From Streptomyces sp. RPT161 (GTDB taxonomy: Bacteria > Actinomycetota > Actinomycetes > Streptomycetales > Streptomycetaceae), in assembly GCF_027533845.1 (NCBI RefSeq), contig NZ_JAPZVN010000006.1:247673-311672 (forward strand): a stretch of DNA of 64,000 nucleotides, given 5' to 3'. Of this stretch, positions 17,499 through 26,465 are shown piece by piece. Position 1 is the first letter of the stretch, and each line of letters begins with the position of its first letter. The position numbers were made by a program, and so were the translations under genes. Under the pieces are notes generated by a model. It made no database searches and was not told the DNA's origin. It saw only the letters and a list, made by a program, of their open reading frames with translations.

Positions 17499-18140
17499 TC
17501 AGGATGCGGCGACGACCGCCGCATCGAGGCCACGAGAGGCGACGAGCTGTGCACTGCCGTCGGCCAGGCGGTAGCACAGGCCCACCACGGCAGCCTGGCC
17601 GGCGGCGACCTTCTCGGCGAGGACCCGGGAGCGATCCAGCAGCAGGTCGACGGTGTGCCTTATGTGCTCGGCGAGGATCTCCTGCGGCTCGACCTGTCCG
17701 GCGGCCCGTGCTGCCAGCACGCTGGGAGTCACCCGTTCGACGACATCCCGGATGTATCCGGCCGGTGTCATGCCGTTCTCCAAAGCGGCGCACGCTGCGC
17801 CGACCGCGCCGCACGAGTCGTGACCGAGGACCACGACCAGCGGACACCCGAGGACGTCCACGCCGTACTCGATGCTGCCCAGCACCTCCGGGCCCACGAC
17901 GTGGCCGGCGGTGCGGACCACGAAGAGGTCGCCCAGGCCGCGGTCGAAGATGATCTCGGCGGCCAGCCGGGAGTCGGAGCACCCGAACAGCACTGCGAAG
18001 GGCTGTTGGGACGGTGCGATCTCAGCGCGGCGGGTGGCGTCCTGGTTGGGGTGCTCGGGGGCGCCGACGACGAAGCGCTGGTTGCCTGCCAGCAGCAGCT
18101 CGAAGGCGTCGCGGGGCGTCGGGGTGCTGTACTCGGTCAT
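17499..18140 (-). CDS. Beta-class carbonic anhydrase
   Basis: The 213-residue enzyme interconverts CO2 and bicarbonate. All zinc and catalytic positions are visible: Cys54, Asp56 and Arg58 in LFGCSDSRLAAE, and His107 and Cys110 in VLGHDSCGAVGAA. The AGHVVGPEVLGSIEYGVDVLG helix-strand region is intact. There is no signal peptide, so it is cytoplasmic. It is monocistronic and of normal length. Nearby Sua5 uses bicarbonate, but nothing else links the two genes. Confidence 0.94.
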   Translation of the reverse strand: MTEYSTPTPRDAFELLLAGNQRFVVGAPEHPNQDATRRAEIAPSQQPFAVLFGCSDSRLAAEIIFDRGLGDLFVVRTAGHVVGPEVLGSIEYGVDVLGCPLVVVLGHDSCGAVGAACAALENGMTPAGYIRDVVERVTPSVLAARAAGQVEPQEILAEHIRHTVDLLLDRSRVLAEKVAAGQAAVVGLCYRLADGSAQLVASRGLDAAVVAAS

Positions 18141-18599
18141 GGCCGCAGCCTACGAGGCGGATCGTTCGTTGGCAGTGCGTGGATGCTCACAACGCTGATG
18201 CGGGGCCCTTTGGGGCCTCGCTGGGGGCGTATCGGCTGCCCCCCGGGTCGGATGGTCACAACGGTGCCGACGTGCGTGAACGCGTGGCGAAGTGGGGGAC
18301 GTCGTGGAACGGACGTGCGGTCATAGTCAGCATCGCGGTGGCCACCGTGATCATCGCGGTGGTGTCCGTCGTAGTGCGTGACCTGCCCAGGTGAGCGTCT
18401 ATGAGCTGTTCGGCGAACCGGTGGTGCGGAGCTGGCGTGCCGCAGCCGGCCGGCAACCGGATGGGCCGCTAGATGACCACCCGGACGGGCGGCGCGGCGT
18501 TGGGCCCGATTCTCCGGCGGCGCCCGCGCATCCGGCGGATCGTGCGGAGCCTGCGGGACCGCCCGCCCGGCTGCACCGTTCTCCCAGCGGTGCAGCCGT
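18141..18599. other. Stretch without a firm gene
   Basis: About 460 bases follow the carbonic anhydrase promoter. A GTG-started frame at 18272-18394 would encode 40 residues with one membrane helix (VIVSIAVATVIIAVVSVVV) but lacks a clear ribosome site. The rest is the decayed 3' side of the amidohydrolase-like remnant. Confidence 0.3.
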
Positions 18600-19008
18600 C
18601 CCGTGCCCGTGCGCCATGTGCACAGACGGTGTCGGCGGCGAGTCCTTGAGACCGCCGACGGAGTGGAGGATGTCGTAGGCGAGGGGCAGCGCCGTCACCG
18701 TGCGGCCCTTGTCCCGACGGGCCCGGGCGTAGTCGGTGATGTCTTCCAAGTCGAAGGCCAGCAGGTCCTTGCCGGTGACGATGCTCATGCGGATTGGCGA
18801 CGATCTCCAGTCCGAAGGCGTTGGACGCATGCACGACCTGGTGCCCGGCGGGAACGTTGCTGAGCATCTGCAGGGCGGTGCCGGTCTCGTCCATGAAGTC
18901 GAGGGTGGCGTCAAGGGGCCACTCGTACGGTTCGGGCACGAGGAAGGTATTGGCGTGGCTCGCCTCCAGGAAGATCTCGCGAACCCGCGCGCTTTTGAAA
19001 TCAGACAA
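18600..19008 (-). pseudogene. Amidohydrolase-like remnant, frameshifted
   Basis: One minus-strand frame reads VREIFLEASHANTFLVPEPY and LDFMDETGTALQMLSNVPAG, like the N-terminal part of amidohydrolase-2 or ACMSD-type TIM barrels. The sequence continues in another frame with LLAFDLEDITDYARARRDKG and LPLAYDILHSV, which may come from a different protein. No full-length frame remains. The family assignment is tentative. Confidence 0.4.
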
Positions 19009-19159
19009 GAGCCGCAGAACACCCTATAAGACGGAGGGAATGCGATGGTCAGCGGTGGTGCGTCTCCGGGCCGCGTGGCGTGACGCGGGCGGACATCCGG
19101 AGAAGGTGGAGAAAGTTCGGCGGCATCTGGCTGGGCTGGCGGGTGGTGGACGGCCGTGT

Positions 19160-19480
19160 CCCTCATCGAACGGGAGGCATACGTCCGTGACCTGTTCGCG
19201 CCGCTGCGGTTGGGTGAGGGACTGCTGGGCGAGCTGACCAGGCGAGTGGGCGTGTTGGAGCGTGAAGCGACTGGAGGCGGGTTCACGCTCAGTCTCGTTG
19301 ACGCCGAGAGCGTGTGGTCCTGTTGCTGTCGGCGGGCAAGCACACCATCGGATCGGCCCGCACCCACCGATCGCTGGCCGACCGGCCCGACGGGCCGTTC
19401 AGCGAAGCGGACGCGTGGGCGCCGGGCGAGCTGATGCAGACGGACTCCACCCCGCTGTCGACACCGCTGGCCATCCATGC
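19160..19480 (+). pseudogene. Mu/Tn552-type integrase-core transposase remnant
   Basis: Plus-strand frames give LLSAGKHTIGSARTHRSLAD, RPDGPFSEADAWAPGELMQT and DSTPL. These resemble the segment before the first catalytic Asp of large integrase-core transposases (PGE.v.iDsTPLDV). The upstream piece LIEREAYVRDLFAPLRLGEG may belong to the same gene in another frame. The catalytic domain is gone. Confidence 0.45.
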
Positions 19481-19539
19481 AATTCAGCAAGATCCGCTGG
19501 CGGAATCCTCCGGATCGCCGGCCAACAGCACCCTTGATG

Positions 19540-19661
19540 ACGCAGGACACATAGAGGCGTTCGCCCTTCGCGCGGGGACCGCCGGACAGTCGTTGCCATG
19601 CTTCGGGCGGCGCTTGGGCGATGAGAGGGTCGATGCGCGGGCCGTGGCTTCCCACACTCAA
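19540..19661 (-). pseudogene. IS701-like transposase scrap
   Basis: The minus strand reads IDPLIAQAPPEAWQRLSGGP and AKGERLY, which matches the recurrent AWQRLS.G.GAKG.R.YDW block of IS701-type transposases. Only about 35 codons are recognisable. Confidence 0.45.
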
Positions 19662-19698
19662 GCCGTTGACCTGCGGCGATGGAGAAGTCCGGCTGGAG

Positions 19699-20259
19699 TT
19701 AGAGGATCGTCAAGGTCGTCAGCCCCGTCGCGCCGGTGACGCCGCCCGCCAGGCACTGCAGGGCGCTTGGCTGGGGCAGGGGGATGACTTGGAGGAGCTT
19801 CCGGCCGTGGAAGCGGCCGTGGGTGACGGTGCCGGTGACCGGGGTGACCACTTGGCCGACCACGGCTGTACTGCTGCCGCTGATATCGGCGGTGCTGGAG
19901 TCGCCGGTGTTCCAGACGTAGGTTCGGCGGGCCCGGAACCCTTCGAGAAGGTTGTTGCAGCCCGTGAAGAGCGTGAACTCCTCGTGGTAGCCGCCGCTGC
20001 GCACCGCGCCATCGCTTCCGACGCAGGAGCCGAAGCGACCGTCAACTGTGACGCGGACGGGTCGCGCCTGGAGAGTGACGCTTGGGTGGTAGCTGACGGA
20101 CTCGGTTCCCTGGCACTGCAACAGCCCGGCGCCGCGGGGGTGGGCGGACGCCGGCACCACCGGCGTAACCGCGCCGAACACCACGGCGGCCGCCAGGGCG
20201 ACCGCGCGCAGCCGCTTCCCACCCGCCGTCACGGAGGATCTCTTCACACTGAGGACCAT
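19699..20259 (-). CDS. Secreted protein of unknown function
   Basis: The 186-residue protein starts at ATG 20259 (MVLSVKRSSVTAGG); an in-frame ATG at 20271 is an alternative. The signal peptide runs to about residue 43 (AVVFGAVTPVVPASAHP). The mature part is beta-rich with paired cysteines (LLQCQGTES, FGSCVGSDG, FTGCNNLLEG, LQCLAGGV), suggesting two disulfides. It resembles other short actinobacterial secreted proteins with no assigned role. It is monocistronic and divergent from the alpha/beta hydrolase gene. Confidence 0.75.
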   Translation of the reverse strand: MVLSVKRSSVTAGGKRLRAVALAAAVVFGAVTPVVPASAHPRGAGLLQCQGTESVSYHPSVTLQARPVRVTVDGRFGSCVGSDGAVRSGGYHEEFTLFTGCNNLLEGFRARRTYVWNTGDSSTADISGSSTAVVGQVVTPVTGTVTHGRFHGRKLLQVIPLPQPSALQCLAGGVTGATGLTTLTIL

Positions 20260-20448
20260 GGGGCATTCCATGCCCCGCTTGCTCATTCCGAAGACCGGCG
20301 CACCGGAGTACGGACGGATGCCAGAGCTCGCATAGCGGCGCACGGCCCGGAACGCACGCCTACCCGCACAGGCCGTCTCAGGCGTAGCCTCGTGCCGCCC
20401 CTTGACCACCTTCCGCAGGGCCCTGCGCCGGAGTGAGCCGGAGAGAGA

Positions 20449-21261
20449 TTGCACACCCTGGAGAGCGCCACGCTGACCGTGCCGGGGGCGCGGCTGTACT
20501 TCGAAGTTCGCGGCGCTGGACCGCTGTTGCTGCTCGTGCCGGGCGGCGCCTCCGACGCCGAGGTCTTCCGGGATCTGGCCGACGAGCTCGCGGCTTGCCA
20601 CCGCGTTGTCACCTATGACCCACGCGGCATCTCCCGCAGCCGTCTGGACGGGCCGCTGCCCGAACCATGGCTCGACACCCAGGCTGACGACGTCGCACGG
20701 CTACTCGACCACCTTGCCCGGGAGGGTGAGGCTGTGCAGGTGTTCGGCAGTTGCGCTGGCGGGCTCGTCGCACTGGAGCTCATGGTCCGCGATCCGGCGC
20801 GGGTCCGGTTGGCCGTCGTCCATGAGCCGCCCGCCGTGGGACTGTTGCCGGATGCGGCACGGCACGCAGCCTTCTTCGACGAGGTGTACGCGACGTTCCG
20901 CCGGGAGGGCGTCCCGGCGGCCCTGGACAGGTTCCGGGCCCTCTTCGGCGGCAAGGCCGCCCCGCGGCTTCGTGAAGCGGCCGACAACAGCGAGTTCTTC
21001 CTCGCCCACGTGATGCTGCCCTCCTCCCGCTGTGTGCCCGATCTCACCGCGCTGGCGGCCGTGGCGGACCGCATCGTCACGGCTGGCGGCCGGGAGTCCC
21101 GCACCTACGACGTGCACCGTCCGGCGGTCGTCCTCGCGCAGCGGCTCGGCCGGGGACTGGTGGAGTTCCCCGGCGGGCACGTCGGCTACGCCAAACACCC
21201 CGCCTCGTTCGCTCAGCAACTCGCGGGAATCCTGGCCGTCCCACGGCCCGCAGCCGGCTGA
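20449..21261 (+). CDS. Alpha/beta hydrolase with Cys at the nucleophile position
   Basis: The protein has 270 residues from TTG 20449 (GGAG about 8 bases upstream). The fold is clear: oxyanion segment LVPGGASDAEVF, VVTYDPRGISRS, nucleophile elbow VQVFGSCAGGLVALEL and a late His in EFPGGHVGYAKHP near residue 245. The elbow normally reads G-x-S-x-G; here it is G-S-C-A-G, placing Cys102 where Ser is expected. A Cys nucleophile is known in dienelactone hydrolases, so activity is possible. It lies 6 bases upstream of the glycosyltransferase-like gene, so the two form an operon. Confidence 0.85.
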   Translation: MHTLESATLTVPGARLYFEVRGAGPLLLLVPGGASDAEVFRDLADELAACHRVVTYDPRGISRSRLDGPLPEPWLDTQADDVARLLDHLAREGEAVQVFGSCAGGLVALELMVRDPARVRLAVVHEPPAVGLLPDAARHAAFFDEVYATFRREGVPAALDRFRALFGGKAAPRLREAADNSEFFLAHVMLPSSRCVPDLTALAAVADRIVTAGGRESRTYDVHRPAVVLAQRLGRGLVEFPGGHVGYAKHPASFAQQLAGILAVPRPAAG

Positions 21262-21267
21262 CGCGCC

Positions 21268-22527
21268 ATGCGCATCCTGATGGGAGCTCAGAACTGCGGC
21301 TTCGGCCCGGCCTCCGTGCTCGTTGCCGTCTCCCGGCTGCTCTCCGGGCACGAGCGGGTGTTCATGGGCGACGGCGTCTCGGCTGCTTTCGCCCGCCGCA
21401 ACGCCACCGCCTTCGACGCCGTCCACGAGCTCACCGAACCGTACGGCAACGGATCCGTGCTCCTGGACCGCCTGCTGGCCGACAGCGACCATGTCGTCTC
21501 TGTCATGGACGCCGATCTCGTCCTGCGCGCCGTCGTGGCGCGCCGACCGGTGGTCCTGGTGGACTGCCTGTTCAGCTTCTGGCAGCACCGCGCCCCCCTG
21601 ACGCGGATCCAAGATCTGTGCACGACCCTTCCCCGCACCTCCTTCCCGGCGGCCCGCCGCCACCTATTGCACCTCTCACCGCACGAACGCGTCCTCGCCG
21701 CCCACCTGCTGGCCGACCACAGCGTGGTCCAGAACTTCCCCGACGTCTCCCGGCGTATGGCCGAGTTCACCGACACCGGCATGCACCACACGATGCTGCT
21801 GACCGGTCCGCTCGTCGATCTGGACGGCCTGAAGGAAGCGGCAGCAGGCGAACCGGCGGCGGTCGAACCGCATTACGACCTGCTGATCAACATCGGCGGC
21901 TTCAAGAACTTCCTCCTGGACTTCGAGGCCAACAACGACTACCTCCGCCTCATCGACCGCTGGATCCCGGACCTGCTCATCGACTGGCCACGATTCAGCC
22001 GCGTCCTGGTCTGCGGCGGCCCGTACGCCGGACACCGCTCCAGCAGCCACCGAAGCGGCGGACGACACGTCGACCGCCGCTTCCTCCCTCAGCGCGAGCT
22101 GCTGCGACAGGTGGCGAGAACACCGCACTCTCTGCTCGCCCCCGGCCTGTCGGCAGTCAACGAGACCACGCTCCTGGGCCGGTTACCTCTGGCGCTCCAC
22201 GAACAGCACTACGCGCACACGTTCACCGTCCGCAACCTCGCGGGCACCCTCTTCGGACGCCTGGCGGGCCGGTTCGCGGACGTCCTGCCCGGCCACCCGC
22301 TGCCCGAGGACGACTACTCCGGCACCCAGGCCCTCGTGACCGTCGCGGGCCGAATCGTAGAGGACGACGACCTCTACGCGCGGTTCCGCAGCACCTACAA
22401 CGAACGCATCGAGCAATACCTCTTCCTCCCACCGGAACAGCGGTGTGCGGGAGTGGCTGAACTGCGCCGCCTCCTCGGCGGCCCTCCCGCCCCCTCGGTC
22501 ATCGCCGCGCTCCTGACGGCCCAGTGA
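21268..22527 (+). CDS. Glycosyltransferase-like protein (GT-B type, possible nucleoside glycosyl/glucuronyl transferase)
   Basis: The 419-residue cytoplasmic protein begins MRILMGAQNCGFGPASVLVA, a GT-B-type first Rossmann strand. The second half has DLLINIGGFKNFL, VLVCGGPYAG and LLAPGLSAVNETTLLGRLPL, the last resembling the donor-site loop of GT-B enzymes. Overall length and the N-terminal G.G.A pattern recall cytosylglucuronate-synthase-like proteins, but I cannot confirm that. It is co-transcribed with the upstream alpha/beta hydrolase, so the pair may modify a small molecule. No membrane segment was found. Confidence 0.6.
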   Translation: MRILMGAQNCGFGPASVLVAVSRLLSGHERVFMGDGVSAAFARRNATAFDAVHELTEPYGNGSVLLDRLLADSDHVVSVMDADLVLRAVVARRPVVLVDCLFSFWQHRAPLTRIQDLCTTLPRTSFPAARRHLLHLSPHERVLAAHLLADHSVVQNFPDVSRRMAEFTDTGMHHTMLLTGPLVDLDGLKEAAAGEPAAVEPHYDLLINIGGFKNFLLDFEANNDYLRLIDRWIPDLLIDWPRFSRVLVCGGPYAGHRSSSHRSGGRHVDRRFLPQRELLRQVARTPHSLLAPGLSAVNETTLLGRLPLALHEQHYAHTFTVRNLAGTLFGRLAGRFADVLPGHPLPEDDYSGTQALVTVAGRIVEDDDLYARFRSTYNERIEQYLFLPPEQRCAGVAELRRLLGGPPAPSVIAALLTAQ

Positions 22528-22707
22528 CCTGAGACGACAGGTTCCGGTGCTGAGTTTCAGCGCTTGAGTTCTCACTTCGGTGTCTTGCAGCTCCCTCGAT
22601 CGGGTTATGACCACCAGAGCCGCCAACTGTGGCCACTGTGGTGCGTGTTAACTGTCGGCAGCCCCTGCCGGAAGCGTGGTGGCAAGCACGCCAGGCCCGA
22701 CCGTGGC

Positions 22708-23352
22708 GTGGGGATCTGGATTGACGCGTTCATCGCGCCCGTTGAGTCGACTTTGCTCTCGGTCGAGTGCTTCGGGAGCTTGCTGGTCGACTTGGCCCGC
22801 GAACGGATCGTCCGGACGCCCTGGACGCTGGTGGCGGGGGATCTGTGCGTCAACGCCGAGTTGCTGTGGGGTGGGGTCGTCGGGCGAGCGCGCTTTGACA
22901 ACCTTCCCTCCCGGCACGCAGCTCCCCTCGGACGAGCTGCCGAGTGGTGGGAGGACGACCCTCCACCGTGGGGACCGTCCCGCGAGCAGGCGCGCGTACT
23001 GGCCGGGGGCGATGCCATCCTCGATGTGCTCTCCGCCCTGCGGGCGGCCCCCTACGGGGCTGAGGACATCGCCGTCGCCTTCTCCAGTCTCGACTTCACC
23101 AACCCCGCCACCCTCGACCACTACTGGGCCGAGGACGGCCGAACGGTCCTGGCCTGCTACGCCCTGGCCACCTCGCAGGTGCGCCCGTTGGACTTCAACT
23201 CGACCGGTGAACCTGGTGGGCCGACGCACCCTGTTCGAACGTGCGTGGTCAACACCTTCAAGCTCGGGGACCGCAGCCCCTGCCTGGCGATCGAACGGGT
23301 TGTCTCCCGCCACTTCGCCTCCGTGCTGGTCTACGGCCACAGATACGGGTGA
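22708..23352 (+). CDS. Hypothetical protein
   Basis: From GTG 22708 the protein has 214 residues; the open frame extends upstream to 22564 but that part looks noncoding. Segments include WIDAFIAPVESTLLSVECFG, NAELLWGGVVGRARFDNLP, LRAAPYGAEDIAVAFSSLD and a C-terminal FKLGDRSPCLAIERVVSRHF. Codon use is typical of Streptomyces. No signal peptide, membrane segment or known motif is visible. A strong terminator follows 5 bases after the stop, which supports a real transcription unit. Confidence 0.6.
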   Translation: MGIWIDAFIAPVESTLLSVECFGSLLVDLARERIVRTPWTLVAGDLCVNAELLWGGVVGRARFDNLPSRHAAPLGRAAEWWEDDPPPWGPSREQARVLAGGDAILDVLSALRAAPYGAEDIAVAFSSLDFTNPATLDHYWAEDGRTVLACYALATSQVRPLDFNSTGEPGGPTHPVRTCVVNTFKLGDRSPCLAIERVVSRHFASVLVYGHRYG

Positions 23353-23357
23353 GATGT

Positions 23358-23389
23358 GGCCTCCTGCCGCGGGGGAGCGGCAGGAGGCC
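23358..23389 (+). terminator. Intrinsic-type terminator hairpin
   Basis: GGCCTCCTGCCGC (23358-23370) pairs perfectly with 23377-23389 across a 6-base loop. It starts 5 bases after the stop of the preceding gene. There is no T tract, as usual for Streptomyces terminators. Confidence 0.85.
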
Positions 23390-23545
23390 CACGAAGGGCC
23401 GCACCCACCAGGGAGGCACGGTCCGGTCAGGCTATGGCAGCCGATGAGCGGTTGCAGCGGGAACGCGCAACGGCCGGTTCAGGGCTTGTCGGGGCCGTCC
23501 GCCTGGGCGTAGACGGCGCCCGTGGCCTCCAGAGACGTTGTGGTC

Positions 23546-23725
23546 TTACGGCAGAACGACGAGCCCGTTCCGCTCTGGGGCGCCCGAGTGCCAGGGGTCC
23601 GCGCTGACCGCATTGGCGTTGACGCTCACGAGCCGACTCCACGGGGCGTCATCGGCACTGGCGGGCATGGTGAGCAACCCGAAGAACGCGGCGATGCCGA
23701 GGAGGATGGTGGTGCTACGACGCAT
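23546..23725 (-). CDS. Small secreted peptide
   Basis: I choose ATG 23725 (MRRSTTILLGIAAFFGLLTM) because AAAGG sits 9 bases upstream; a GTG at 23740 is also in frame. The 59-residue precursor has a signal peptide ending at PASA (about residue 24). It leaves a mature peptide of about 35 residues, DDAPWSRLVSVNANAVSADP through NGLVVLP, without cysteine. Size and composition resemble small surface or secreted Streptomyces peptides, but it lacks chaplin or rodlin hallmarks. Function is unknown. Confidence 0.6.
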   Translation of the reverse strand: MRRSTTILLGIAAFFGLLTMPASADDAPWSRLVSVNANAVSADPWHSGAPERNGLVVLP

Positions 23726-23986
23726 GAACAGGCCTTTCACGTAAGGGGAGTGAGTCCCGCGAGGACTGCCCTTGCCGGTGGCCGACCATGCGTCAGGTCA
23801 CCCGCACGGGGACGCAGAATCGATCACTCGCCCCGGGCGCTGTCAGACGAAAGGCAGGGAAGGCGGTCAAACCGCCGCCCGCCGCCGGGCTTGAGCTGGA
23901 AGGCCGCCCGGCGGCGGCCCGCAGGCCCATGCGGCGAGGAAAGTGCCCGGCCCCTGGATTCTGCGTTCGCTACCGTGTCGGTCCGT

Positions 23987-24391
23987 GACGGTTTTAATCA
24001 TCGGGGGTAGTGGTTTCCTGGGCGCGGAACTGGTCCGGCAGGCCACTGCGGCGGGGCACAAGACGGCGGTGACGTTCGCCTCCCGGCCCGGGATGGCTTC
24101 GGGTGTCGCCTGGCATTCGCTCGACGTCCGGGACTCCGTGCGTGTGGCCAGGGTGTTTGCCGAGGTGCACCGTCGGTCGTGGTCAACGCGTCGAGCGACC
24201 AGTCCGACTGGGCGGTCACCGCCGACGGCGCGGTCCGCGTGGCGCTGGCCGCCGTTGAGCAGGGCTGCCGACTGCTGCACGTCTCCAGCGACGCAGTCTT
24301 CTCCGGTGCGCGCGTCCGCTACGACGAGAGCTGCCTGCCCGTCCCGGCTCGCGGACCGACCGTTGAAGCCAGCCCTACTGCACTTACATGA
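23987..24391 (+). pseudogene. NAD-dependent sugar reductase (RmlD-like), frameshifted and truncated
   Basis: The first frame reads MTVLIIGGSGFLGAELVRQA (a Rossmann GxxGxxG) through VARVFAEVH. Near 24176 it shifts to a second frame with VNASSDQSDWAVTADGAV and GCRLLHVSSDAVFSGARVRY, the S-D-x-V-F signature of dTDP-4-dehydrorhamnose reductases. The catalytic YxxxK region and C-terminus are missing. A normal enzyme is about 280 residues. Confidence 0.7.
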
Positions 24392-24613
24392 CCGCGGTGA
24401 CGGGGCTGGGACGCTTCGTCGAGGTCGTCCTGCACCGGTTGCCACCCCGGCGATGAAGAACCCGGGCTCAGCTGCCGGTTGGTAAGTCGGCTGAGCTGCC
24501 GAGCGTGCAAGGGACATGGCAGCCCAACGCCCGTTCGGCGCTGCCATTACGCGACCGGCGGGGACGTGAGAGAACCAACCGACCGGCGGGACGGGCCGCC
24601 TGCGTGTACGGCG

Positions 24614-25363
24614 TCAGCGGGTGAACAGCTCGAAGGGTACGGCGGGGCGACCGCGGAACCGGGCGGACGCGGCCATCATGGTGCCTTCCAGGAACGACCG
24701 GCAGTAGTGCTCGGGGTCCTGGTCGGTGAGAGCCTCGATGTAGGTGCGGTGGGCCATCAGCGACCGGACGGCCCGCTCGTATCCGGCACCTGCGTCGACG
24801 GCGTGCGTGGACTGTGGTGAGCCGGCCACGGCCACGTACCGCACGCCGTTCCACGGTTCGAGACCGTGCTCGGCGAGTTCGGGGAAGATCCAGCGGTTGC
24901 CCGCGTCGGCGACGGCGTCGAGTACGGCCCGGCCCACGGCCCGGTGGTCGGGCGTGTTCCAGGTGATGCCGCCCCAGGTGTCGTGGTGGTTGAGGGTCAG
25001 CACGAGTTCCGGGCGATGGCGCCGGATGGAAGCGGCGAAGTCACGGCGCAGCGCGGTGCCGTACTCGATGACGCCGTCGGGGTGGCGGAGGAACTCGACG
25101 GTGGAGACGCCCACGGCGGCGGCACTGGACCGCTGCTCCCGCTCGCGCAGGGAGCCGGCCGTGGCGGGTTCGAGGCCGTCGATACCGGCCTCGCCGAGGG
25201 TGGCGAGCACGTAGACGACGTCACATCCCGCGTCGGTCCAGGTCGCGATGGCGGCCGACGCCCCGTATTCGAGATCGTCAGGGTGGGCGACGATCGCGAG
25301 GGCGCGCTGCCAGTCGGTGGGCATCTCGGCCAGTTGCGAGGGCGCGCCAACCGTCTCGGCCAT
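24614..25363 (-). CDS. PIG-L/LmbE family deacetylase
   Basis: This 249-residue zinc-dependent N-deacetylase family member carries the metal-binding AHPDD motif at residues 26-30, then ATLGEAGIDG, SLREREQRSSAAAVGV, FLRHPDGVIEY and LTLNHHDTWGGITWNTPDHR, where the final His is the third zinc ligand. Family members deacetylate GlcNAc-linked substrates in mycothiol, glycopeptide or other pathways; the substrate here is not evident. It is cytoplasmic and apparently monocistronic. Length is normal. Confidence 0.9.
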   Translation of the reverse strand: MAETVGAPSQLAEMPTDWQRALAIVAHPDDLEYGASAAIATWTDAGCDVVYVLATLGEAGIDGLEPATAGSLREREQRSSAAAVGVSTVEFLRHPDGVIEYGTALRRDFAASIRRHRPELVLTLNHHDTWGGITWNTPDHRAVGRAVLDAVADAGNRWIFPELAEHGLEPWNGVRYVAVAGSPQSTHAVDAGAGYERAVRSLMAHRTYIEALTDQDPEHYCRSFLEGTMMAASARFRGRPAVPFELFTR

Positions 25364-25884
25364 CTCGGTCTCCTTCGTTCGCGGTACGGCGCAGCGTAGA
25401 ACCTGTCCGGCAGATCTTCACAGGCCCGCGGCGCCCGGCGCCGCATTTCGCCGCGTCCTCGAAGTCGCCCGAGCACGCCCGGTACGAGATCGATCCTCCG
25501 CCTTCTGCACGCACGCGCGGACCACCTTGGCTTTGAGGGTGGGCACCAGGAAGGAGATCGCATGCGGCTGCGGCGCTAGACGCCCCACACGACCAGAGAC
25601 CCCCTTCCTGGACGTGCGGCGGCATGGTCCCGTCCGTAGGCGCCCCCGTCGCAGACGGGCGGGACCGCCTCACTGCCTGAACTTCCGAGCACAGGAGGAG
25701 AAGTTGACGACGTTCGAAGCGTTCCCCCTCGCGGCTGCTGCACCCCGTAGTTGCTGCCAGCATCCCAGAACGCGGGCTGCACATCCTCAGAACGAGCCAT
25801 GACTCGAATCGTAGGAGCTGGCGCCGCGGTTCACCGCTGGAGGCGGCTCAGGTGTCCAGAATGATCACGTGGCTCAACGTGTGC
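25364..25884. other. Gene-poor stretch
   Basis: About 520 bases upstream of the PIG-L gene contain overlapping frames on both strands (for example minus-strand 25576-25800, MARSEDVQPAFWDAGSNY). None has convincing codon bias or motifs. The region probably holds the PIG-L promoter and decayed sequence. Confidence 0.3.
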
Positions 25885-26040
25885 GCGGGCGGGAGATCGA
25901 TGACGACGAGGGCGCCGGTTGCTGCGGATCGTTCGCCGGGGCACCGGGTTCGTGGTGACCTGGCGGCGGGCGCAAATGGTGCTGCTGTCCGCGCAGGACA
26001 TACCGGTGGACAAAATTGCCGAGGTGACGTTCACCGGTAC
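25885..26040 (+). pseudogene. IS630 transposase, N-terminal scrap
   Basis: The plus strand reads LLRIVRRGTGFVVTWRRAQM, VLLSAQDIPVDKIAEVTFT, the start of the helix-turn-helix domain of a common Streptomyces IS630 transposase. It breaks off after about 50 codons. No downstream catalytic part is adjacent. Confidence 0.6.
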
Positions 26041-26465
26041 GCCCTGGCGTGCGCGCTCGTCGAAGCCGACCGCGCCCGGCCGGGGGACGGCCGGGCACCT
26101 CACCGCGCTGCCCGGCATCACAGTTCTCGACTGGGCCTGCCCGCCGCTTTGGCCGTCGCTGGTCGCGAGACGTGGGCCGCGGCCCACAGTCAGTACGCGG
26201 CGCAGCCGACTCCCGACCGGCCGGACGGGGCGATCATCGCGACCACTGCCCCCCGGCGGTGGGACGGCGAGCCGATTCGTGTACTGGACCTCATCCCCTG
26301 CCAGTGGGCAGGCATGCCGCTCCGCCCGTTCGGGTAGCCCGATTCATCGGCCGCAAAAGCAACGGACATCGGTGGGTCCAATTGGCGCAAAAACTCACAT
26401 CCCTTGCGACCGATGAGACTCGCGGATATGCGTAGGCGGCGCGAGCCGGACTCTCATGTGCGTGT
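26041..26465. other. Stretch without a supported gene
   Basis: About 425 bases separate the IS630 scrap from the 3' end of the molybdenum hydroxylase gene. Frames ending near 26337 and 26416 have no recognisable content. No clear terminator for the hydroxylase operon was found by eye. Confidence 0.3.

Noticed and set aside
18272..18394. 40-codon GTG ORF with one membrane helix
   Set aside because: No ribosome site and no context; could be chance hydrophobicity.
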